A stretch of DNA of 64,000 nt from Desulfosporosinus youngiae DSM 17734. Its GTDB lineage: Bacteria; Bacillota; Desulfitobacteriia; Desulfitobacteriales; Desulfitobacteriaceae. Position numbers and translations under genes: made by a program. This document shows, piece after piece, positions 1 to 10,113 of this stretch (the stretch's first letter is position 1; each line of letters opens with the position of its first letter). The notes beneath the pieces are model-generated. The model was given only the letters and a program-made list of their open reading frames with translations, made no database searches and was not told where the DNA came from. The stretch lies in NCBI RefSeq assembly GCF_000244895.1, contig NZ_CM001441.1, forward strand, positions 620,001 through 684,000, written 5' to 3'.

Positions 1-2
1 TT

Positions 3-461
3 GAAGATGCTTTAGCTGCTACTCGTGCCGCTGTTGAAGAAGGAATCGTGTCTGGCGGAGGTGCTACTCTGATTGATGCCATTCAGGCTTTAGATAAGCT
101 GGATTTGACAGGTGACGAGGCAACGGGTGTCAATATTGTTCGTCGTGCTCTCGAAGAACCACTTCGTCAAATCGCCAACAATGCCGGATATGAAGGTTCC
201 GTAGTCGTTGGAAAGGTTCGTGAATCCGGTACAAGAGGGATTGGCTTTAATGCCGTAACCGAAGTCTATGAAGACATGATTGCTGCCGGTATTGTTGACC
301 CAGCAAAAGTTACTCGTTCTGCTCTGCAAAATGCAGGCTCCATTGCTGCTATGCTCCTCACCACGGAATGCTTGGTTTCTGACTTGCCGGCTAAAGATGG
401 CGGAGCAGGTGCTATGCCAGGCGGAATGGGTGGCATGGGCGGAATGGGCGGCATGATGTAA
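3..461 (+). CDS. groEL: Chaperonin GroEL, C-terminal part (5' end outside window)
   Basis: This is the last 152 codons of the 60-kDa chaperonin; the reading frame is open from the window edge, so the gene starts upstream. GroEL forms the double-ring ATP-driven folding chamber in the cytoplasm. The sequence contains the typical equatorial-domain run [15 protein letters not shown], the segment [17 protein letters not shown], and ends in the diagnostic Gly-Met-rich tail (repeats of GGM). It is followed by a strong terminator, so it is the last gene of its operon (normally groES-groEL). Identity is certain. Confidence 0.97.
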   Translation, partial: EDALAATRAAVEEGIVSGGGATLIDAIQALDKLDLTGDEATGVNIVRRALEEPLRQIANNAGYEGSVVVGKVRESGTRGIGFNAVTEVYEDMIAAGIVDPAKVTRSALQNAGSIAAMLLTTECLVSDLPAKDGGAGAMPGGMGGMGGMGGMM

Positions 462-572
462 GTCAGCCGTGTAAAGCCCTGATATAAGCGGAACTCGTGT
501 TGCAATGTAGCTATATGCATGCAGGCTGATAGTGATCCTGCAGCGCAAACAATACAATCCTAGATATGACGA

Positions 573-606
573 GGCCCTCTCCTTGATTGGAGGGGGCTTT
601 TTGCTT
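573..606 (+). terminator. Rho-independent terminator after groEL
   Basis: A GC-rich stem (GCCCTCTCC paired with GGAGGGGGC around a short ATT-containing loop) is followed directly by a T-rich tract. It lies about 110 bases after the groEL stop. Confidence 0.85.
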
Positions 607-704
607 TTTCAGAATCTCCTGCTATTTTTTATTTGCGAAAAAGAGGATAGTATATTTTTTTGTTGAATTCTAGTTGAAATACAGAATAAGAGGGAGTGCA
701 ATTC

Positions 705-2444
705 ATGGAGAATACGCCTAAAATATCAGATTCTGCTATCAACTATGGAATTCGGATTAAACTACTGTTAGGATTTTTGGTGCTCCTGCTCCTAACCTTG
801 CTCGTCGGGGGAGTGGGTTATTACGGAGTTTATAAGATCAATCTGGAGGCGGAAGACATTGGCGGACACTGGTTGAAAGCGACAAATTCCCTGTCAAAAG
901 TGGTTGAGGATACAGAAGATACCCGACGTTATCTATTGGCGGGATTTCTGATGCGTTCAGATAGGCAAGCTTTTCAAGAGCATAAAGCTCAGTTCGACAG
1001 TATAAAAGTTAAATGGGAGCAAGATTTTGCCGAGTATGGTCAATATGCAACCTCTGCTGAGGGAAAAGCAAATTATGAGATGATGAAGGAATCCTTTTAT
1101 ATGTATATAGAAGATGCCGAACAAGTCTGGAAATTAACAGAAGAAGGCAAGGATGTTGAGGCTAGGCCTATATTAACAGAAAAAAGCAAAGAGAGTTTTG
1201 ACCAGTTGCTTAAGGATATGGAAGTTCAGATGGAGTTTATGGCCGAAGGCGGAGCCGAAGCAACTAACCATGCTAATGATATGGAGATTTCTGTAATAAG
1301 ACTTCTTATAATTTTTGTTACCCTTTCAATGATTATAGGGATAGCTTTGGCAACTCTATTAGCGCTGCATATTAGCCGGCCGCTTTCCTCAGTGACTAAG
1401 GTGGCTCAGGCTATAGCAAATGGGGACTTATCTGTTAAAATGCCGGATATTAAAAATCGAGATGAAATTGGTGTTCTATCTCAAGCAGTCAGCGAGATGC
1501 TGAATTCACTTCGGATAGTCATTGGTGAAGTATTAACTCAGTCCGAAAGTGTGGCAGCAACCAGTCAGGAATTATCCGCGGCTTCAGAGCAAGCAACTGC
1601 ATCAAGTGAGCAGATTTCCGAGACTATGGGTCAAATTGCCGATGGTTCTTCGAATTCAGCAATATTGATAGGAGATACGGTTAGTGTCATTGAACAGTTG
1701 TCCGCAAATGCCCAAATGGTGGCAGCAAATGCTGAGCTTGTTGGGCAAAGCAGTGAAAAAGCAGCACAGGCCGCTAATTCAGGGGCTCTTCAGGCAGAAA
1801 ATGCTATAAATAAAATTGAAGTAGTTCGGGAAAATTCAGCCCAATCAGCTGAAGTTATTTCCCGGTTAGGGGATCAATCTAAACAGATTGGACAAATTGT
1901 TGATGTGATCAAAGGGATTGCCGACCAAACTAATTTATTAGCTCTAAATGCAGCGATTGAGGCCGCAAGAGCAGGCGATCAAGGCCGGGGATTTGCAGTT
2001 GTCGCAGAAGAGGTACGTAAGCTTGCTGAACAGTCATCTACTGCTACAGTTCAGATCGCGGCTTTAATTGGAAATATTCAGCAAGAGGCGGAACGCGCTG
2101 TCGGAGTAATGGAGAATGGAAAGATTGAAGTAGTCGCCGGAGTCGAAGCGGTTAATCTAGCAGGAAATTCCTTCAAAACCATTGTAGAAGAGGTTAATAA
2201 TGTCGTTAAGCAAATTAAACAGATTACCGAAGCTACACAACAAATGGCTATTGGAACATCTTCGGCGGTTACTTCTGCCGAAAATATTGGTGTAATCGCT
2301 CAGCAGTCTGCTGCCAGTACGCAAGAGGTTGCCGCCGCTTCAGAGGAACAAGCTGCCACAATGGTATCAGTAAGTAAATCTGCTGAAGCTTTGGCTCAAC
2401 TTGGAGATCGTCTGTTGAATGCTGCTGTCAAATTCAAACTTTAG
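705..2444 (+). CDS. Methyl-accepting chemotaxis protein
   Basis: Transmembrane chemoreceptor of about 579 residues signalling to CheA/CheW. Visible parts in order are: a short cytoplasmic N-terminus; a first membrane segment at about residues 18-42 (rich in [11 protein letters not shown]); an extracytoplasmic four-helix-bundle type sensor region to about 190; a second membrane segment at about 195-220; a HAMP linker; and a long coiled-coil signalling domain. The conserved hairpin tip reads [21 protein letters not shown] chose the ATG at 705 because the GTG at 696 lies inside the ribosome binding site (AGAGGGA). Ligand unknown. It stands alone between terminators, as most receptors do. Confidence 0.92.
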   Translation: MENTPKISDSAINYGIRIKLLLGFLVLLLLTLLVGGVGYYGVYKINLEAEDIGGHWLKATNSLSKVVEDTEDTRRYLLAGFLMRSDRQAFQEHKAQFDSIKVKWEQDFAEYGQYATSAEGKANYEMMKESFYMYIEDAEQVWKLTEEGKDVEARPILTEKSKESFDQLLKDMEVQMEFMAEGGAEATNHANDMEISVIRLLIIFVTLSMIIGIALATLLALHISRPLSSVTKVAQAIANGDLSVKMPDIKNRDEIGVLSQAVSEMLNSLRIVIGEVLTQSESVAATSQELSAASEQATASSEQISETMGQIADGSSNSAILIGDTVSVIEQLSANAQMVAANAELVGQSSEKAAQAANSGALQAENAINKIEVVRENSAQSAEVISRLGDQSKQIGQIVDVIKGIADQTNLLALNAAIEAARAGDQGRGFAVVAEEVRKLAEQSSTATVQIAALIGNIQQEAERAVGVMENGKIEVVAGVEAVNLAGNSFKTIVEEVNNVVKQIKQITEATQQMAIGTSSAVTSAENIGVIAQQSAASTQEVAAASEEQAATMVSVSKSAEALAQLGDRLLNAAVKFKL

Positions 2445-2555
2445 GAAAAGAATTCGAAACTTAATATTAACGCCAGGCCTCCCGAATTTCTGGTGGAATA
2501 GGGCAAGCTAAGTACACATATAAGTAGGGTAGGAACTCCGCCAGGGGGGCATGAG

Positions 2556-3218
2556 ATGAAGAAAAGAGGAGTATGGTTACTCATCGGAATCAGCATCGTG
2601 CTGATAGGGGTATTTCTAGGACGCTTTTTTTGGCAGCCAGAGCCCACTGATTTAGTCACGCACGGCTTAGAACGACTGAACGCTGCGACCTCTTTTCGCT
2701 ACAGTTTAACCCAGCATCAATGGGTTGAGGGAAAAGATCGCGTACTCACTCAGATTCTAGGAGAAAAGGACGGTGGGAATACTCGAGTCGTGGGCCAGCT
2801 AGTCGGGAGCGAAGTAGAGATGATCAAAATTGGTGATTCTACGTATAGTAAAGATCCGTTTAGTAAAAAGTGGATTCGGTTTGCTAACGCTCCTGCAACC
2901 CAGGAAGTCTTTCTGGCGGAGCTCAATCCCCTATCTTCGCTTCAAATGAAAGAGCTTGGAGAGGTGATGCTTAGCGGTCAAGAGAAAGTAAACGGAGAAA
3001 AAGCCTGGGTATGCCAATTAAAACCTAGTGTACAGAATCAAATGATGGAGGTATTCTGGACAGATTTCGAGTATACACTTTATATTCGAAAGTCGGATAA
3101 AACACTTGTTAAAGCGGCTATAGAAGCGAAAAATAAAGCTAAGTCCGACCCCATGACAATGACACTCGAGTTTAAAGATATTGGGAAAAAAATCGATATT
3201 CAAGCACCTGACATTTGA
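2556..3218 (+). CDS. Hypothetical membrane-anchored extracytoplasmic protein
   Basis: A 220-residue protein not recognised with certainty. Residues 5-26 form one hydrophobic segment after a KKR start, without a lipobox cysteine, so it is probably an N-terminally anchored protein facing outward. The rest is beta-rich, with repeated pattern TxSFRYSLTQ, LVGSEVEMIKIGDSTY and DKTLVKAAIEA, reminiscent of LolA/LppX-like or DUF6612-like lipid or hydrophobe-binding folds; this is inference only. A ribosome binding site AGGGGGG precedes the ATG and a terminator follows, so it is transcribed alone. Confidence 0.7.
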   Translation: MKKRGVWLLIGISIVLIGVFLGRFFWQPEPTDLVTHGLERLNAATSFRYSLTQHQWVEGKDRVLTQILGEKDGGNTRVVGQLVGSEVEMIKIGDSTYSKDPFSKKWIRFANAPATQEVFLAELNPLSSLQMKELGEVMLSGQEKVNGEKAWVCQLKPSVQNQMMEVFWTDFEYTLYIRKSDKTLVKAAIEAKNKAKSDPMTMTLEFKDIGKKIDIQAPDI

Positions 3219-3244
3219 CCACGGAGTTCCATCAGGTTTGAGGA

Positions 3245-3283
3245 ATCAGTATACCTAATAAGGTATACTGATACTTTTTTTTC
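3245..3283 (+). terminator. Rho-independent terminator
   Basis: Inverted repeat ATCAGTATACC / GGTATACTGAT with a short loop followed by ACTTTTTTTT, just after the 2556-3218 gene. Confidence 0.9.
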
Positions 3284-3313
3284 GAATAATATTTATTTAT
3301 ATCTTAAAAGGGT

Positions 3314-3342
3314 TTGCACAATGGACTAGCCTCTGGTATAGT
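3314..3342 (+). promoter_or_regulatory. Sigma-A type promoter for hpt
   Basis: TTGCAC at 3314-3319 and TATAGT at 3337-3342 with exactly 17 bases between them, about 50 bases before the hpt start codon. Confidence 0.7.
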
Positions 3343-3390
3343 TTTGGCATGAGTTTTCCAGAATTACATAGTATAGCGGAGGTGTCCTTA

Positions 3391-3933
3391 ATGGAAGAAT
3401 ATATTGCAAAAGTATTAATATCACGAGAAGAACTGGCAAAACGCGTGGCTGAATTAGGGGCAGAAATAACCAGAGATTATGCTGGAAAGAATCTTTTAGT
3501 TCTTGGGATTTTAAAAGGAGCAGTACCTTTTATGTCGGACCTCATTCGAGAGATTAGACTGCCTCTGGCTTATGACTTTATGGCCTTATCCAGCTATGGA
3601 GCGTCAACTCAGTCTTCCGGAGTAGTCAGGATACTTAAAGATTTAGAGCGGAGCGTCGAAGATGTTCACATTTTGATTACTGAGGATATTGTGGATACCG
3701 GATTAACATTAAACTATCTAATAGCAAACCTAAAGGCTCGCAACCCTCTTAGTGTAAAGGTCGCTACGCTTCTCGACAAAGCTGGACGAAGAAAGGTTGA
3801 AGTCTCTCCGGATTATAATTGCTTTTCAATTCCGGATGAATTTGTGGTTGGGTATGGGCTGGACTTTAATGAGGAATACCGCAATTTGCCTTATATAGGT
3901 GTATTAAAACCGGAAGCTTATAAATCTATTTAA
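3391..3933 (+). CDS. hpt: Hypoxanthine(-guanine) phosphoribosyltransferase
   Basis: Purine salvage enzyme of 180 residues that joins hypoxanthine or guanine to PRPP, giving IMP or GMP. The PRPP-binding loop is visible as ITEDIVDTGLTL and the C-terminal VGYGLDFNEEYRNLPYIG signature of bacterial HPRT is present. The ATG at 3391 is preceded at normal distance by GCGGAGGTG; the upstream in-frame ATG at 3349 has no such site and would add 14 residues unlike the family. guaA follows 27 bases later, so both likely form a guanine-nucleotide unit. Confidence 0.95.
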   Translation: MEEYIAKVLISREELAKRVAELGAEITRDYAGKNLLVLGILKGAVPFMSDLIREIRLPLAYDFMALSSYGASTQSSGVVRILKDLERSVEDVHILITEDIVDTGLTLNYLIANLKARNPLSVKVATLLDKAGRRKVEVSPDYNCFSIPDEFVVGYGLDFNEEYRNLPYIGVLKPEAYKSI

Positions 3934-3960
3934 TTTTATATGGAATGATGGTGAATTAAA

Positions 3961-5493
3961 GTGACACAGGAAGTCGTTTTGGTTTTGGATTTTGGGGGAC
4001 AGTATAATCAACTTATCGCTCGACGTGTACGTGAGGCACATGTGTATTCTGAAATGATTTCCTATAAGACTTCAGTTGAGGAAATTAAGGCCCGCAACCC
4101 TAAGGGAATTATCTTCTCAGGTGGTCCGGCAAGTGTTAATCAGGCTAATGCTCCTAAAGTAGACCCTGAAATCTATAACTTAGGGATTCCGATTTTGGGG
4201 ATATGCTATGGAATGCAGTTGATGACAGTCCAGTTAGGCGGGAGTGTCGAACATCCCGAGGCCAGTGAGTATGGAAAAGCGATGCTCACGGTCGATAAAG
4301 CAACTGATCTCTGGAAGGACTTGGGGGGAGAGCGCCCATGTTGGATGAGTCATGGCGATTCAGTTCAGAGGTTGCCAGAGGGCTTTGCAGTAGCGGCCCA
4401 TACAGGACATACCCCTGTTGCCGCAATGATGGATGAAAAACGGCATTTTTATGGTGTCCAGTTTCATCCGGAAGTAAAGCACACTCCAGATGGGCAGAAG
4501 ATGTTAGAGAAGTTTCTTTATGATATTTGTCATTGTGTTGGAGACTGGACGATGGAGTCCTTTATTGAGTTACAGGTTGCTGAGATACGGTCTAAGGTTG
4601 GAAGTGGGCGTGTCCTCTGTGCCTTGAGCGGCGGAGTAGATTCTTCCGTAGCTGCAGCTTTAGTACACAAAGCCGTTGGGGATCAATTGACCTGTGTCTT
4701 TGTTGATCATGGCTTTATGCGTAAAAATGAAGCAGAACAAGTCAAAAAAGTATTTACAGAACAGTTTCAGCTCAATTTGGTATTTGTAGACGCTCGTGAG
4801 CGTTTCATGAAAAAGATTGAAGGGGTCTCTGACCCTGAAACCAAGCGCAAAGCCATCGGTAACGAGTTTATTCGTGTCTTTGAAACAGAGGCCTCAAAGT
4901 TAGGGCAAGTTGATTTCCTGGTTCAAGGAACACTTTATCCTGATATTGTGGAAAGCGGCACAGAAACTGCAGAAACCATTAAGAGTCATCATAATGTCGG
5001 GGGCTTGCCGGAGGACATGCAATTTGAACTTGTTGAGCCGTTGCGTATGCTGTTTAAAGACGAAGTCCGTGAATTGGGAACTGAACTGGGCATGAGTGAA
5101 GAGATTGTCTGGCGTCAACCATTCCCTGGACCCGGTCTGGCCATCCGCATTCTGGGCGAAATAACCCGTGAGAAGTTAGATATCCTGCGGGAAGCCGATG
5201 CCATTATTATAGATGAAATTCGTCGTTCAGGAATGTATCGTGAATTGTGGCAAAGTTTTGCTGTACTTCCCAGCATTAAGAGTGTTGGTGTCATGGGAGA
5301 TGGTCGGACCTATGAGTATCCCATTATTTTAAGAGCGGTCACCAGCGAAGATGCTATGACGGCAGATTGGGCCAGACTCCCTTATGACCTTCTGCATAAC
5401 ATTTCCTCCAGGGTCGTCAACGAAGTCAAGGGCGTCAATCGTGTGGTTTATGATATTACCTCCAAGCCCCCCGGAACCATTGAGTGGGAATAA
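3961..5493 (+). CDS. guaA: GMP synthase (glutamine-hydrolysing)
   Basis: Converts XMP to GMP using ATP and glutamine; 510 residues, the normal size of the fused enzyme. An N-terminal class I glutamine amidotransferase carries the nucleophile motif GICYGMQ and the FHPEVKHT histidine-glutamate pair. The ATP-pyrophosphatase P-loop is [10 protein letters not shown], and the C-terminal dimerisation domain ends in the universal KPPGTIEWE. It starts with GTG behind a weak ribosome site and is probably cotranscribed with hpt. A strong terminator follows. Confidence 0.98.
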   Translation: MTQEVVLVLDFGGQYNQLIARRVREAHVYSEMISYKTSVEEIKARNPKGIIFSGGPASVNQANAPKVDPEIYNLGIPILGICYGMQLMTVQLGGSVEHPEASEYGKAMLTVDKATDLWKDLGGERPCWMSHGDSVQRLPEGFAVAAHTGHTPVAAMMDEKRHFYGVQFHPEVKHTPDGQKMLEKFLYDICHCVGDWTMESFIELQVAEIRSKVGSGRVLCALSGGVDSSVAAALVHKAVGDQLTCVFVDHGFMRKNEAEQVKKVFTEQFQLNLVFVDARERFMKKIEGVSDPETKRKAIGNEFIRVFETEASKLGQVDFLVQGTLYPDIVESGTETAETIKSHHNVGGLPEDMQFELVEPLRMLFKDEVRELGTELGMSEEIVWRQPFPGPGLAIRILGEITREKLDILREADAIIIDEIRRSGMYRELWQSFAVLPSIKSVGVMGDGRTYEYPIILRAVTSEDAMTADWARLPYDLLHNISSRVVNEVKGVNRVVYDITSKPPGTIEWE

Positions 5494-5497
5494 AGCG

Positions 5498-5539
5498 AAA
5501 AAGCCTAGAAGCTGTTCATGCGGCTTCTAGGCTTTTTGT
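5498..5539 (+). terminator. Rho-independent terminator after guaA
   Basis: A long stem AAAAAGCCTAGAAGC / GCTTCTAGGCTTTTT starts four bases after the guaA stop; it has T-runs on both strands and may act in both directions. Confidence 0.92.
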
Positions 5540-5686
5540 ATCGGGGGGCCTTCTCTTTTATCTTTTTCGGTAGTGGCCATGGCATATCTCCTTAGGTCAT
5601 CGGCCACCTGTTCTAATATTGAGGGAGGCAGTGCACTCGGATGCGTTTTATGTCGGCCTCAGCTGGGGCCTTCGTGAGAGCGTGAT

Positions 5687-6052
5687 TTAAAGTCCCCTTG
5701 GGATAATTTCTAACCAATAGTTATCCGGATCATTAATGAAATATATGCCCATTTCTTTATTCTCGTAACAGACACACCCCATTTGTTTGTGATGCTCATA
5801 AGCGGCTTCAAAATTGTCAACTCTAAACGCAACATGGAATTCGTTTTCTCCTAAGTCATAAGGCTCAGTTCGCCCATTCAGCCAAGTCAGTTCCAAGCTG
5901 TGTTGAGTAGAACCGTCTCCAAGATAAACGAGGGTAAATTCTGGCCGTTCAGTTCTTTTAACCTCAACTAATCCCAGAGCTTCCTTATAGAATTCAAGGC
6001 TCTTCTGAAGGTTTAAGACATTGATATTGTTATGGTCAAATCGAAATTTCAT
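5687..6052 (-). CDS. Glyoxalase/bleomycin-resistance (VOC) family protein, lactoylglutathione lyase-like
   Basis: A 121-residue single-domain vicinal-oxygen-chelate protein. It begins MKFRFDHNNINVLNLQ and has the glyoxalase I layout: an N-terminal beta-alpha-beta module with SLEFYKEALGLVEV, then FTLVYLGDG and LELTWL, and a C-terminal module with HVAFRVDN and NDPDNYWLEIIP. Candidate metal ligands H7, E58-region, H-of-HVAF and the last E match glyoxalase I. The start is the internal ATG at 6052, with AAGGAG upstream on the minus strand. It is divergent from the neighbouring metallo-beta-lactamase-fold gene with only 90 bases between starts. Exact substrate uncertain. Confidence 0.85.
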   Translation of the reverse strand: MKFRFDHNNINVLNLQKSLEFYKEALGLVEVKRTERPEFTLVYLGDGSTQHSLELTWLNGRTEPYDLGENEFHVAFRVDNFEAAYEHHKQMGCVCYENKEMGIYFINDPDNYWLEIIPRGL

Positions 6053-6142
6053 AAGCTCTCGTGCTCCTTTCATTATGCCGCAATTATTTTTATCCGAAGT
6101 TGCCTGAAAATATTGTATAATCATAATGAGGTGATAACAACC

Positions 6143-6841
6143 ATGAGAAATCCAAACATCAAACTAAGATATTTGTATCACAGTGGGTTTGTGGTAGAAA
6201 CCGGTAAAAACCTGCTCCTTTTTGATTATTATCAAGGCACGATAGAACGCTTAGTTAAAGAGAGTCCCAAAAATATTTTTATCTTTTGTTCGCACAGTCA
6301 TGCGGATCATTTTAATCCAATAATCCTGGAATGGCAAAAGGATAGGGCTGATATTCAATACATCTTTAGCCGTGATATTAGTGTTCCACAAACGGTTGAA
6401 AACATCAACTATCTGTCTCCATACGAGAGCCTTAGAATAAGCAACTTGAAAATAAAGGCCTATAATTCAACAGACTTGGGTGTATCATTTCTAGTCGAAG
6501 ATGAAGGAATCAGACTATTTCATGCCGGGGATTTAAACTGGTGGTACTGGAATAATGATACACCGGAAGGAATGGCGATGGCCGAAAAGGACTTTAAGGA
6601 CGAAGTTCAAAAGATCAAAGGGGAAAGTATTGATATTGCTTTCTTTCCTGTCGATCCTAGACTAGAGCAGAATTATGGTGCAGGAGCAGAGTACTTCATT
6701 CAGGAGCTTAATCCCCGGGTTTTCGTTCCGATGCATTTTGCAGATAGCCTCGAAATCACTAAGCAGTTTAAAGAAAAGGTAAAAGAATACCCCGGTGAAA
6801 TTCTCATACTTTCCCAAAAGGGCCAAGAATTTATACTTTAA
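6143..6841 (+). CDS. Metallo-beta-lactamase-fold hydrolase (UlaG-like)
   Basis: A 232-residue protein with the metal-binding motif CSHSHADHFNP near residue 50, a further GVSFLVED..LFHAGDLNWW segment (His-Asp ligands), and a final PMHFAD histidine, the pattern of the UlaG/YcjY-like branch of the metallo-beta-lactamase superfamily. Members hydrolyse lactones or phosphoesters in the cytoplasm; no signal peptide is present. The start is ATG 6143, with GAGGTGAT seven bases before it. Substrate cannot be deduced from context. Confidence 0.85.
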   Translation: MRNPNIKLRYLYHSGFVVETGKNLLLFDYYQGTIERLVKESPKNIFIFCSHSHADHFNPIILEWQKDRADIQYIFSRDISVPQTVENINYLSPYESLRISNLKIKAYNSTDLGVSFLVEDEGIRLFHAGDLNWWYWNNDTPEGMAMAEKDFKDEVQKIKGESIDIAFFPVDPRLEQNYGAGAEYFIQELNPRVFVPMHFADSLEITKQFKEKVKEYPGEILILSQKGQEFIL

Positions 6842-6999
6842 GAAGACGTTCTCGCTTTATTCGCTGCGGGTATAATTACAAATGTTAAATATTCCATATT
6901 GCGACAAATGATTACCTAATAATGGATAATTTATTCTTGCCATTTCATCATGAAAGCAATAAAATTCTCCTAGAGAATGACATTTCAGGAGGAATCCAA

Positions 7000-7170
7000 T
7001 TGGAAAAGAAACTTTTGAAAAGAATTGAGGTACTACGCAGGAGATTGAATAAATTTGCCTCAAATCGTAGCCTTGTTGATAGCGAAGTTGTTGAAGTAAG
7101 TCAGCAATTAGACAAGTTACTTAACCAATATCAAAAGATCAGCAGCCATCAGCAGTTAAGCTTTTGGTAA
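7000..7170 (+). CDS. Spo0E-like aspartyl-phosphate phosphatase
   Basis: A 56-residue protein of the Spo0E/YisI/YnzD family, which removes phosphate from Spo0A~P and delays sporulation. The signature EVSQQLDKLLNQYQ (family motif SxxLDxLI/LxxY) follows an N-terminal helix with RIEVLRRRLNK, giving the expected antiparallel two-helix hairpin. I place the start at TTG 7000 because a perfect AGGAGG lies seven bases upstream and the resulting length fits the family; the longer in-frame ATG at 6922 has no ribosome site. It implies a spore-forming host. Confidence 0.85.
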   Translation: MEKKLLKRIEVLRRRLNKFASNRSLVDSEVVEVSQQLDKLLNQYQKISSHQQLSFW

Positions 7171-7184
7171 TTTGCGAAATATGT

Positions 7185-7233
7185 AATAGAGATACCTCAA
7201 GAAGGATTTCTTGTTAGGTGTCTCTATTTTTTG
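7185..7233 (+). terminator. Rho-independent terminator
   Basis: Stem ATAGAGATACCT / AGGTGTCTCTAT followed by TTTTTTG, 15 bases after the Spo0E-like gene. Confidence 0.88.
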
Positions 7234-7265
7234 TACATTGGCACCAGCCAAGCAGGGTTTAAAAT

Positions 7266-9887
7266 TTAGGCCTTGTGTGAAGTTCTGCGGATTGCTTTGA
7301 CAATTTCATTAATCAATAAAGGCATAACAGAAAGAGCTAAAACGAAGACCCAATCGTTTAGAGTTAATGGATAAACTTTAAAGACGGAAGCTAAGGCAGG
7401 TATCGTAATGACAATGACTTGGAGTAAGATCCCTAGTAAGATGGAATAAATCAACTTTTTATTGGTAAACAACCCTAGTTGAAAAATCGACTTATCAGGG
7501 TGTCTCATATTCAAAGAATGAAATAGCTGTGAGATGCTCAAGACTACGAAGGCCATTGTTTGGGCATGCATTAAGGAATCAGGGTATATCCTATTGCCTA
7601 TGGCAAAGGCGGCTAAGGTTAAAATTCCAATTAAAGCACCGTTTAATATCAGCCTTATACCGGCACCTTCAGCAAAAAGGGTTGCTTTTGGATCGCGGGG
7701 TTTTTTCTCCATGACTGTGGGATCACCGGAATCGACACCTAAGGAAAGGGCAGGGAGGGTATCTGTCACTAAATTGACCCATAGAATATGAATCGGTCTT
7801 AAAGGTGCAGCCCAGCCTAACAAGATTGCCAGGAAGAGGGCGATAACTTCACCTAAATTACAAGATAATAAAAAGATGATTGATTTTTTAATATTGTTGA
7901 AGATGTTACGGCCTTCTTTAATCGCAGAAACAATGGTTGAAAAGTTATCATCCGTTAAAACAATGTCGGCGGCGCCCTTAGCGACATCGGTTCCCGTGAT
8001 TCCCATGGCCACGCCTATATCCGCAGCTTTTAAAGAGGGTGCGTCGTTTACCCCGTCTCCTGTCATAGAAACTATGTTACCCTTAGATCGGATCGCTTTT
8101 ACAATAGTTACCTTGTGCTCCGGAGAAACCCGGGCAAAGACCGATAAATCCTGGATTTTATCATTTAATTGATCTTGAGTCAGTTTATCTAATTCTGCGC
8201 CTGAGATAACTTCTTCGATGTTTTTAGCGATACCTAGTTCTTTAGCTATGGCAAAAGCAGTGTTTTTATGATCTCCTGTGATCATCACAGTTTTTATACC
8301 GGCTTTTTTACAAAGGGCTATGGAGTCTTTAACTTCTAGTCTAGGCGGATCAATCATTCCTACCAAACCAATAAAGGTTAGATTCTCTTCAACAGAATCA
8401 TTATTTGAAGGGATAGCATCCAGCGGCTTATAGGCAGCGCCTAAGACTCTTAAGGCACCATCGGACATGGAGTTGGAGGCTTCCATAATTTTGTTTTTAA
8501 GTTCTTCGGTTAAGGGAACCGTTTCTCCCTTTAAGTAAGCAGTCGTTGAGATTTTCAGCAAACTGTCTAAGGCACCTTTGGTCATGGCTATGAACCGATT
8601 GTCATGTTCATGGACAGTGGTCATTAATTTTCGATCCGAATCGAAGGGAATTTCGTAAACCCTAGGATAAGTTTTTTCTAAAGTCTCTTTAGTGATCTTA
8701 AGTTTATGACCTGCGTCTAAAAGGGCTATTTCCGTCGGATCTCCTGTTTTAGTGGATTCCGAGTAGGTAGAATCGTTACATAAGACCAAATTCTCAAGAA
8801 GGAGTCTATGAGCATTTTGGGTCAGATCTAAGGAGGCGATCTCTCCTGATCCATTGTCAGCCCAGAAGTTCGTGACGGTCATTTTATTTTGGGTTAAAGT
8901 TCCGGTTTTGTCAGAACAAATAATTGAAACAGAACCTAAGGTTTCTACGGCAGGCAGTTTTCTAACGATGGCATGCTCTTTGATTAAGCGCTGCACACCC
9001 ATAGCAAGGACAATCGTAACAATAGCGGGTAATCCTTCGGGAATTGCTGCAACAGCTAAACTAAGAGCTATTAAAAACATTTCGTAAAGATCCCGATCTT
9101 GTAAAACCCCTACTAAGAACATAAGGACACAAATCCCTATGGCAGCAAAGCCTAAGATCTTACCTAATTCCTCAATCTTCTTCTGCAGAGGAGTTTGCTC
9201 ATCGGCAGACTCCTCAAGCATGGTGGCAATTTTTCCAATCTGAGTATCCATGCCTGTGGCTACGGCAATACCAATTCCGCGACCATAAGTTGCTAAGGTA
9301 GATTTAAAGGCCATATTTTTCTGATCCCCCAGAGGGGTATCTTCAGCGTCAATGACGAGATCGGCTTGTTTGTCTGCGGGAACTGATTCCCCGGTCAGTG
9401 CGGATTCCTCAATTTGCAGATTAGCCGTTTCAATAAGACGAAGGTCACAGGGGATATATCTTCCGGCATCGATGATCACCACATCTCCAGGAACGACTTC
9501 TTGAGATGGAATTTCTTTGGAGATTCCATCCCTTTTGATTAAAGCCTTTGGTGTTGAGAGTTTTTTCAAGGCATCGAGAGCTTTTTCCGCCTTAGATTCT
9601 TGGATGACTCCGACGATAGCATTTATAAGAATCACAATTCCAATAATTACAGCATCGCTTATTTCTCCGATAAATCCCGAGATGAGGGCAGCACCGATTA
9701 GAATGTAAATCATGATATTGTTTAATTGGGAAAGAAAAATTCGAATTAAGGTTTTAGGCTTTTTAGTTACTAACTCGTTTAAACCGTAGGTTTCTCGTCT
9801 CTTTATGACGTCATTCTCGGACAAACCGGTGCTTGAATTCACTTCCAATTCTTTTAGGACATCTTCGGTACTTTGATTGAACCACAT
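7266..9887 (-). CDS. P-type cation-transporting ATPase, Ca2+ (P2A) type
   Basis: An 873-residue P-type ATPase that exports Ca2+ (possibly Mn2+) across the membrane. It has the cation ATPase N-terminal domain, the actuator motif LTGESVPADKQ, PEGLP in transmembrane helix 4, the phosphorylation site SDKTGTLTQNKMT, the hinge TGDGVNDAPSLK, and in helix 6 NLVTDTLPALSLG, whose Asn-Thr-Asp triad is the Ca2+ ligand set of SERCA/PMR1-like pumps. About ten membrane helices are visible. The ATG at 9887 is preferred; the GTG nine bases upstream falls inside the AAGAGGTG ribosome site. Transcribed alone. Confidence 0.92.
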   Translation of the reverse strand: MWFNQSTEDVLKELEVNSSTGLSENDVIKRRETYGLNELVTKKPKTLIRIFLSQLNNIMIYILIGAALISGFIGEISDAVIIGIVILINAIVGVIQESKAEKALDALKKLSTPKALIKRDGISKEIPSQEVVPGDVVIIDAGRYIPCDLRLIETANLQIEESALTGESVPADKQADLVIDAEDTPLGDQKNMAFKSTLATYGRGIGIAVATGMDTQIGKIATMLEESADEQTPLQKKIEELGKILGFAAIGICVLMFLVGVLQDRDLYEMFLIALSLAVAAIPEGLPAIVTIVLAMGVQRLIKEHAIVRKLPAVETLGSVSIICSDKTGTLTQNKMTVTNFWADNGSGEIASLDLTQNAHRLLLENLVLCNDSTYSESTKTGDPTEIALLDAGHKLKITKETLEKTYPRVYEIPFDSDRKLMTTVHEHDNRFIAMTKGALDSLLKISTTAYLKGETVPLTEELKNKIMEASNSMSDGALRVLGAAYKPLDAIPSNNDSVEENLTFIGLVGMIDPPRLEVKDSIALCKKAGIKTVMITGDHKNTAFAIAKELGIAKNIEEVISGAELDKLTQDQLNDKIQDLSVFARVSPEHKVTIVKAIRSKGNIVSMTGDGVNDAPSLKAADIGVAMGITGTDVAKGAADIVLTDDNFSTIVSAIKEGRNIFNNIKKSIIFLLSCNLGEVIALFLAILLGWAAPLRPIHILWVNLVTDTLPALSLGVDSGDPTVMEKKPRDPKATLFAEGAGIRLILNGALIGILTLAAFAIGNRIYPDSLMHAQTMAFVVLSISQLFHSLNMRHPDKSIFQLGLFTNKKLIYSILLGILLQVIVITIPALASVFKVYPLTLNDWVFVLALSVMPLLINEIVKAIRRTSHKA

Positions 9888-10113
9888 TAATATCACCTCT
9901 TGATTAAGTATTCGCAGAAAATAAAAAAAAAGACCTATTTAATTAAGGATTTGCGCGACATTCACCGAAATCCCTTGTTACTTAGATCCTTTATCATATT
10001 ATATGACCTGATTCCTGCAAAATACTATGATCGTCATACAAAAGAATATCAAGCAAATAAGTGCGTTTATTGTTCGGAAGGATTATAATAAACGAGTGGC
10101 AGAGGAGGATGCA

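Noticed and set aside
5540-5686. Short minus-strand frame encoding a protein-like C-terminus (HPSALPPSILEQVADDLRRY..) between guaA and the glyoxalase-like gene
   Set aside because: No start codon with a ribosome site before an upstream stop; at most a gene remnant, not strong enough to annotate.
9900-10088. 62-residue plus-strand frame upstream of the exonuclease gene
   Set aside because: No ribosome site, low-complexity AT-rich composition and no recognisable features.
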